In this document: positions 51,630 through 56,025 of the stretch, in pieces
How positions within the stretch are numbered: the first letter of the stretch is position 1
Layout of the letters: every line of letters begins with the position of its first letter
Source of the DNA: an uncultured Sterolibacterium sp.
GTDB taxonomy: Bacteria; Pseudomonadota; Gammaproteobacteria; Burkholderiales; Rhodocyclaceae
NCBI GenBank assembly: GCA_903832735.1
Contig: CAILCO010000001.1
Coordinates: 1 to 56,025, forward strand
Length of the DNA stretch: 56,025 bases
Reading direction: 5' to 3'
Translations under genes and position numbers: made by a program
Notes under the pieces: model-generated
What the model was told of the DNA's origin: nothing
The model's database searches: none
What the model saw: the letters and a program-made list of their open reading frames with translations, nothing else

Positions 51630-52258
51630 TCGTTTTCCTTGTCGCGATTTTCGCTCTGTCGCTGTCCGGGCCCACATTTGCCGGGGCCTATGAGGACTTG
51701 CTCGCCGCAGTCGAAAGTGGCGACCGTACGCTCGTCAGCGATTTGCTGCGACGCGGAATGGATGTCGATAGTGTCGATCCCGATGGCAATAGCTTGTTGC
51801 TCCTGGCCGCCCGGGCAGGTCACCAGCAGATCGTAGATTTACTATTAAGTAACAGAGCCAATGCATTGAAAACAAATAGATATAATGAGTCAGCTTTGAT
51901 GCTGGCGGCGTTCAGGGGCCGGCTCGCGATAGTCGACAGCCTGGTGTCCGCAGGGGCCGAACTTGACCCGGACGGTTGGACAGCTTTGATCTACGCTGCC
52001 TTCGAAGGGCACACGGAGATCGTTCGCTTTCTCCTGCAACACGGTGCCAATGTCGATGCCCAGGCGCCGAACGGCGTCACCGCCTTGATGGTCGCTGCCC
52101 GCAACGGACATTTGCCGATTGTAGACCTACTCCTGGCCAGAGGCGCCGACCGCGAACGGCGCAATGATGATGGCGCCAAGGCATACGACTGGGCTCGGGC
52201 GGCGGGAAATACCGACATTGTCGAACGCCTGAGTCTGCCCGGGAGGGCAAAACCCTGA
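51620..52258 (+). CDS. Exported ankyrin-repeat protein
   Basis: A 212-residue protein with a signal peptide (1-22) and five ankyrin repeats, each close to D-G-x-T-A-L-x-x-A-A-x-x-G-H-x-x-I-V-x-x-L-L. The second repeat region (nt 51838-51898) is AT-rich against the rest. It overlaps the tatD-family gene by 10 nt and ends that operon in several betaproteobacteria. It probably mediates protein contacts in the periplasm. Confidence 0.92.
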   Translation: MRLIVFLVAIFALSLSGPTFAGAYEDLLAAVESGDRTLVSDLLRRGMDVDSVDPDGNSLLLLAARAGHQQIVDLLLSNRANALKTNRYNESALMLAAFRGRLAIVDSLVSAGAELDPDGWTALIYAAFEGHTEIVRFLLQHGANVDAQAPNGVTALMVAARNGHLPIVDLLLARGADRERRNDDGAKAYDWARAAGNTDIVERLSLPGRAKP

Positions 52259-52328
52259 GGGGTGTCGCTCAAGTTTCCCGCTCACTGACCGATAGACCAG
52301 TAGTACTGGTAAAAATCAGAGGCCACGC

Positions 52329-53045
52329 TTGAGCGAACCTGCAGCCAAATCTTCCGCCGATAGACGCAAGCGGGACGATGACGCCCCGGAGGATCAATCG
52401 GCCTCCGCCTCGGACGGGCGCTGGCATCAACGTCTCAAGCGATCCCTGAAAGCGAAGCTGGACAAGCTTCTTGCCACCCTCGGTTCGCTTCGCGGCAGGC
52501 TCAAATTTCGCTCCCATGACAAGGGCGAACTTGAGGACGGCAGTCGCGTCGAAGCACCGGCAATGGCGCAAGCCACCCCGCCTCGAAGGCGGTTGCGCCG
52601 CTTCCTGATGGTTTTGGGATTGATCCTGCCGACCCTCGGTTTAGGCGTGGGCATCTCCTACGGTCTGCTTGCAAAGTCGCTCAAGGAACAGGCCCGAATA
52701 ATTGAAAGCCAGCGCCAGGAGATCGCTGCATCTCAGCTTCAGGAGCAGGGTCAGGCCACGAAATTGGCCGATCTCCTGAAGAAGTTCGAATCCGAACAGA
52801 AGAAATGTCTGGAAGCCGAAAAACAGTTGAGCGAGATTGCACAGAAGGCCCCAGATGCGAAGACCTGTGTCGCCGAACCCATCAAGCCGCAGCAGGATAA
52901 GCCGCAGCGGCTCAAGGAGAACGGCAGCAAAAGCCTAAGACCCTCCAGTTCCAGCACCTTCAGTCCACCCAAACTGCTCGACTGCAACCTGGTGGCGAGC
53001 GATCCTGATGGATTGAAACGCTGTCTCGACAGCCTCAAGCGCTAG
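52329..53045 (+). CDS. Membrane-anchored coiled-coil protein, unknown
   Basis: A 238-residue protein: a charged cytoplasmic part (1-90), one transmembrane helix near 96-117, a coiled coil (118-175), and a Ser/Pro/Lys-rich tail that ends with C-N-L-V-A-S-D-P-D-G-L-K-R-C-L-D-S-L-K. The start is TTG 52329 with AGAGG upstream. I do not recognise the family. It follows the ankyrin gene by 70 nt on the same strand. Confidence 0.6.
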   Translation: MSEPAAKSSADRRKRDDDAPEDQSASASDGRWHQRLKRSLKAKLDKLLATLGSLRGRLKFRSHDKGELEDGSRVEAPAMAQATPPRRRLRRFLMVLGLILPTLGLGVGISYGLLAKSLKEQARIIESQRQEIAASQLQEQGQATKLADLLKKFESEQKKCLEAEKQLSEIAQKAPDAKTCVAEPIKPQQDKPQRLKENGSKSLRPSSSSTFSPPKLLDCNLVASDPDGLKRCLDSLKR

Positions 53046-53052
53046 CAGCCTG

Positions 53053-53071
53053 GATCCCGCACTGCGGGATC
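53053..53071 (+). terminator. Hairpin after the coiled-coil protein gene
   Basis: GATCCCGC (53053-53060) pairs with GCGGGATC (53064-53071) around ACT, 8 nt past the stop. The short GC stem fits a terminator, though only ATT follows it. It would separate this group from the molybdenum hydroxylase operon. Confidence 0.55.
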
Positions 53072-53228
53072 ATTCCCGGGCGTTCCCCGGCGGATTTATC
53101 CGGAGGTATTTCAAAAATAGATATTTGACCTATTCAGTTATGGCGTTTTCTATGCTACGTTTTGATTTCGCCGAGGAACGACGAGGCGATCCGGATTCCA
53201 CCGAACTAGCGAGAAGGAGGCGACAACC

Positions 53229-53690
53229 ATGAAACTGACACTGAATGGCAGGAAGATTTCCCTCGATGTTGCTCCGGACACGCCGCTCCTGTGGGTGCTG
53301 CGCGATACCCTGGGTCTGGCAGGAACAAAGTTTGGCTGTGGCCAGGCACTCTGCGGCGCGTGCACGGTACATCTCGACGGTGCCGCGATCCGCTCCTGCA
53401 CGACGCCCGTATCGGCTGTCGAAGGCCGACGGGTCACGACCATCGAAGGACTCTCGAAACACGGCGAACATCCCGTTCAGGTCGCTTGGCAACAGGCGGA
53501 TGTGCCGCAGTGCGGCTATTGCCAGTCCGGCCAGATCATGAGCGCATCGGCATTGCTGGCGGCGAATCCTCATCCGACGGATGCCGAAATCGAGGCGGCC
53601 ATGAGCGGCAACATCTGCCGTTGCGGCACCTATAACCAGATTCGCCAAGCCATCCAGGCAGCCGCGAAAATAATCCGCAAGGAGGCATGA
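53229..53690 (+). CDS. (2Fe-2S) small subunit of an IorAB-type molybdenum hydroxylase
   Basis: A 153-residue protein with a plant-type ferredoxin domain ([13 protein letters not shown] near 36-48) and a second 2Fe-2S helical domain (Q-C-G-Y-C-Q-S-G and C-R-C-G-T-Y). It passes electrons from the molybdenum subunit. It has no signal of its own, so it likely leaves the cell together with the Tat-bearing partner. GGAGGCGAC precedes the ATG. Confidence 0.95.
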   Translation: MKLTLNGRKISLDVAPDTPLLWVLRDTLGLAGTKFGCGQALCGACTVHLDGAAIRSCTTPVSAVEGRRVTTIEGLSKHGEHPVQVAWQQADVPQCGYCQSGQIMSASALLAANPHPTDAEIEAAMSGNICRCGTYNQIRQAIQAAAKIIRKEA

Positions 53691-53692
53691 TC

Positions 53693-55828
53693 ATGAGCGT
53701 TATCGTGAACCAATCTCGGCGCGGCTTCCTCAAGACCAGTGCACTGGCCGGCGGCGGCCTGATCGTCGGCTTCATCCTCCCTGGCGCAGCGCGCTTTGCC
53801 GCCGCCGCGACGCAGAGCTTCAGTCTCAACGCCTATTTGCGGATAGGCTCGGACGATTCCGTGACGGTGCTGTGCGGCCTGTCGGAAATGGGGCAGGGGG
53901 TGCATACCGCCATCCCGATGCTGATTGCCGAGGAATTGGACGCCGACTGGAGCCGGGTCCGCGTCCTGCAGGCGGATACCGATCCGGCGTTCAGGAATCC
54001 GCTGTTCGGCATGCAAGTCACCGGAGGTTCGACGGCCATCCGCGGCCACTGGGAACCGATGCGCAAGGCGGGAGCGACGGCGCGCGCCATGCTGGTCTCG
54101 GCCGCGGCGGAAACCTGGAAGGTGGATCCTGCGACCTGCAGGACGGAGAAGGGCGCGGTCGTCCATGCCTCGGGCAAGCGGCTTTCTTACGGCAAACTGG
54201 CGGAAAAGGCCGGCAAGCAGCCGGTCCCGCAGACGGTGACGCTCAAGGATCCGGGCAAGTTCCGCATCCTCGGAACAAGCGCAAAACGCCTGGACACCAA
54301 GGTCAAGGTGACGGGCAAGGCGCAATTCGGTCTCGACGTCAGGCTGCCGGGCATGCTCACCGCAGTGATCGCGCATTCACCGGTCATCGGCGGTAAGGTG
54401 GCCTCTTTCAACGCCGACAAGGCGAAAGGAGTTCCCGGGGTAAGGCAGGTCCTGTCCATTCCCAGCGGCGTCGCCGTGCTCGCCGACGGCTACTGGAGCG
54501 CGAGCCAGGGTCGCGAAGCGCTAGAGATCAAGTGGGATGAAGGCGCGAACGCGACGCTGTCTTCGGCATCGATCCGGGCGGATTTTGCGGCAGCGGCCGA
54601 CAAGCCCGGGTTGGTGGCGCGCAAGGACGGTGACCTGGCGACGGCACGCCCGGCCAAGCGCATCGAGGCCACCTACGAGGCTCCCTATCTTGCCCATTCT
54701 TGCATGGAACCGATGAACTGCACCGCCTGGTTCAAGGGTGACGAACTTGAAATCTGGGCCAGCACGCAGGCGCCGGGCTTGAACCAGATCGTACTCTCCC
54801 AGGTCGCCGGCGTCCCTCCGGAGAAGATCAAGGTCAACACCCAATATCTGGGCGGCGGTTTCGGCAGGCGCTTCGCCCAGGATTTCGCCGTCGATGCGAC
54901 GATCCTTTCGAAGACGGCCGGGGTCCCGGTCAAGCTGGTCTATTCCCGCGAGGACGATACCCGCGCGATGTTCTACCGGCCGGCAGCGCTGTGCAAATTC
55001 TCCGGCGGACTCGATGACGCCGGCCGGCCGGTATTGTTTTCGGCACGCACCGTCACCGCCTCGATCTCGCAGGCGGCGCATCTTCCGATCAAGGACGGCA
55101 TCGACGGCTTTGCGGTCGAAGGCATCAGCCAGATGCCTTATTCGATCGCCAACGTAGCGGTCGAATGGGTGCAGCAGGAGACTCCGGTCGGGGTCTGGTT
55201 CTGGCGCTCGGTCGGGCACTCCCAGAACATCTACTTCGTCGAGAGCTTCATTGACGAACTGGCCGTTCTCGCCGGCCGGGATCCCTACGAATTTCGTCGC
55301 ACCCATCTCGACAAGGCGCCCCGCTACAAGCAGGTGCTGGAACTCGCCGCCGAGAAGGCCTCGTGGGGCAAGCCGCTGCCGGCAGGCCATTTCCATGGCA
55401 TCGCTGTCGGCGAATCATTCGGCAGTTATACCGCCGAGGTGGCCGAGGTTTCGGTGGCCAGTGACGGCAAGGTGCGTGTGCATAGGGTCGTTTGCGCGGT
55501 CGATTGCGGCATGACGGTGAACCCCGACATCATCAGGCGACAAATGGAAAGTGCGATCATGTACGGCCTGACGGCGGCGCTTCACGGCAAGATCAGCATC
55601 AAGGACGGCAGGATAGAGCAGGGCAATTTCGACCAGTATCCGATCCTGAGAATGAACGAGGCGCCTAAGGTGGAGGTGCATATCGTGGCTTCCCGGGAAG
55701 CCCCTGGCGGGGTCGGCGAGCCGGGCCTGCCGCCGCTCGCGCCGGCGCTGGTGAATGCAATTTTTGCCGCCACCGGCAAGCGCCTGCGAAAACTGCCGAT
55801 CGATCCCGGGGAGTTGCAGAGAAGCTAG
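53693..55828 (+). CDS. Tat-exported molybdenum-binding large subunit (IorB-type)
   Basis: A 711-residue molybdopterin-cytosine-dinucleotide-type hydroxylase subunit of the aldehyde oxidase/isoquinoline oxidoreductase group. The N-terminus has a Tat signal (S-R-R-G-F-L-K-T). Cofactor-site elements are [17 protein letters not shown], and G-V-G-E-P-G-L-P-P, which holds the active-site Glu. ATG 53693 has AAGGAGG upstream at good distance; ATG 53687 overlaps the small-subunit stop but is too close to it. The substrate (aldehyde or N-heterocycle) cannot be told. No dedicated cytochrome c follows. Confidence 0.93.
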   Translation: MSVIVNQSRRGFLKTSALAGGGLIVGFILPGAARFAAAATQSFSLNAYLRIGSDDSVTVLCGLSEMGQGVHTAIPMLIAEELDADWSRVRVLQADTDPAFRNPLFGMQVTGGSTAIRGHWEPMRKAGATARAMLVSAAAETWKVDPATCRTEKGAVVHASGKRLSYGKLAEKAGKQPVPQTVTLKDPGKFRILGTSAKRLDTKVKVTGKAQFGLDVRLPGMLTAVIAHSPVIGGKVASFNADKAKGVPGVRQVLSIPSGVAVLADGYWSASQGREALEIKWDEGANATLSSASIRADFAAAADKPGLVARKDGDLATARPAKRIEATYEAPYLAHSCMEPMNCTAWFKGDELEIWASTQAPGLNQIVLSQVAGVPPEKIKVNTQYLGGGFGRRFAQDFAVDATILSKTAGVPVKLVYSREDDTRAMFYRPAALCKFSGGLDDAGRPVLFSARTVTASISQAAHLPIKDGIDGFAVEGISQMPYSIANVAVEWVQQETPVGVWFWRSVGHSQNIYFVESFIDELAVLAGRDPYEFRRTHLDKAPRYKQVLELAAEKASWGKPLPAGHFHGIAVGESFGSYTAEVAEVSVASDGKVRVHRVVCAVDCGMTVNPDIIRRQMESAIMYGLTAALHGKISIKDGRIEQGNFDQYPILRMNEAPKVEVHIVASREAPGGVGEPGLPPLAPALVNAIFAATGKRLRKLPIDPGELQRS

Positions 55829-55885
55829 GCCACGGGGCTTGATTCGCCGCCGCCGCGACGCGGCAGCGGCGAAGTTCACATCCTT

Positions 55886-56025
55886 TCACATCCTGCTGGG
55901 CAGGTAGAGCGCCACGACGGGGAAGGCGATGAGGATGACCAGGCGAACGATGTCGGTGACGATGAAGGGCATGACGCCCTTGAAGATCGTGGTGAAGCTC
56001 ACGTCCTTGACCACGCTCTTGATCA
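55886..56025 (-). CDS. TRAP transporter large permease (DctM-type), C-terminal end
   Basis: The minus strand carries 45 codons and a stop; the rest lies beyond the right edge. The fragment has V-S-F-T-T-I-F-K-G-V-M-P-F, then T-D-I-V-R-L-V-I-L-I-A-F-P and ends L-Y-L-P-S-R-M. This is the usual last transmembrane helix of the DctM subunit of TRAP transporters for organic acids. It converges with the molybdenum hydroxylase operon. Confidence 0.85.
   Translation of the reverse strand, partial: IKSVVKDVSFTTIFKGVMPFIVTDIVRLVILIAFPVVALYLPSRM

Overview
This is a GC-rich, almost fully coding stretch of a Gram-negative chromosome. The gene set and its arrangement suggest a betaproteobacterium of the Rhodocyclales/Sterolibacteriaceae kind. 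The pointers are a complete type II secretion system, HugZ, the mltG-tmk-holB-pilZ-tatD block, an EgtD/EgtB pair, periplasmic Tat-exported molybdenum enzymes, and a GC-rich repeat typical of Burkholderiales-like genomes next to ygfZ. The lineage is an inference from gene content, not from a marker gene. No rRNA, tRNA, CRISPR array, insertion sequence or prophage was seen.

Layout. 0-1.2 kb: the 3' end of a large repeat-rich, probably secreted protein with a Thr-Pro linker encoded by a 6-bp microsatellite. 1.5-3.1 kb (minus): a small acidic protein, a bacteriohemerythrin and a PAS-GGDEF diguanylate cyclase, which together look like an oxygen-to-c-di-GMP unit. 3.4-6.1 kb: a hybrid histidine kinase. 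6.2-8.8 kb (minus): a tight operon of metallophosphoesterase, CuA-like cupredoxin, ECF sigma factor and anti-sigma factor, with a triple 13-bp repeat just upstream. 9.0-11.8 kb: a CheB-CheR-PAS fusion. 12-16 kb: a metal-response block (CHRD protein, small lipoprotein, CzcE-like protein, OmpR-type regulator, heavy-metal-type sensor kinase), followed by a periplasmic cupin. 16.7-19.7 kb: a PAS kinase and NarL-type regulator pair.

19.8-31.6 kb is a run of short, often divergent stress and redox genes: two unknown proteins, a VOC protein, a slipin, pterin dehydratase, a MsrP/YedY-like molybdoenzyme with its cytochrome b, ergothioneine EgtD and EgtB, DUF1059, 1-Cys peroxiredoxin, a YIP1 membrane protein, dodecin, a CsbD-like protein, two CBS-pair proteins and a 5'-truncated lipocalin-like remnant. 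31.7-43.3 kb: HugZ, then the type II secretion system split into two divergent operons (gspCDEF on minus, gspGHIJKLMN on plus) joined mostly by 4-nt start/stop overlaps. 43.3-47.7 kb: a MerR-HTH/nucleotide-cyclase fusion, tadA, an L,D-transpeptidase-GNAT fusion, an NRDE protein and ygfZ. 47.8-53 kb: mltG-tmk-holB-pilZ-tatD plus an ankyrin protein and a membrane-anchored coiled-coil protein. 53.2-55.8 kb: an IorAB-type molybdenum hydroxylase. The window ends inside a TRAP transporter large permease on the minus strand.

The most interesting items are the metallophosphoesterase/cupredoxin/ECF operon with its repeated upstream element and a CuA site in which a Met replaces one His; the MerR-cyclase fusion with a degenerate active site; the L,D-transpeptidase-GNAT fusion; the two palindromes of identical spacing in the metal block; and the 12-bp tandem repeat that multiplies start codons at the gspC/gspD junction.
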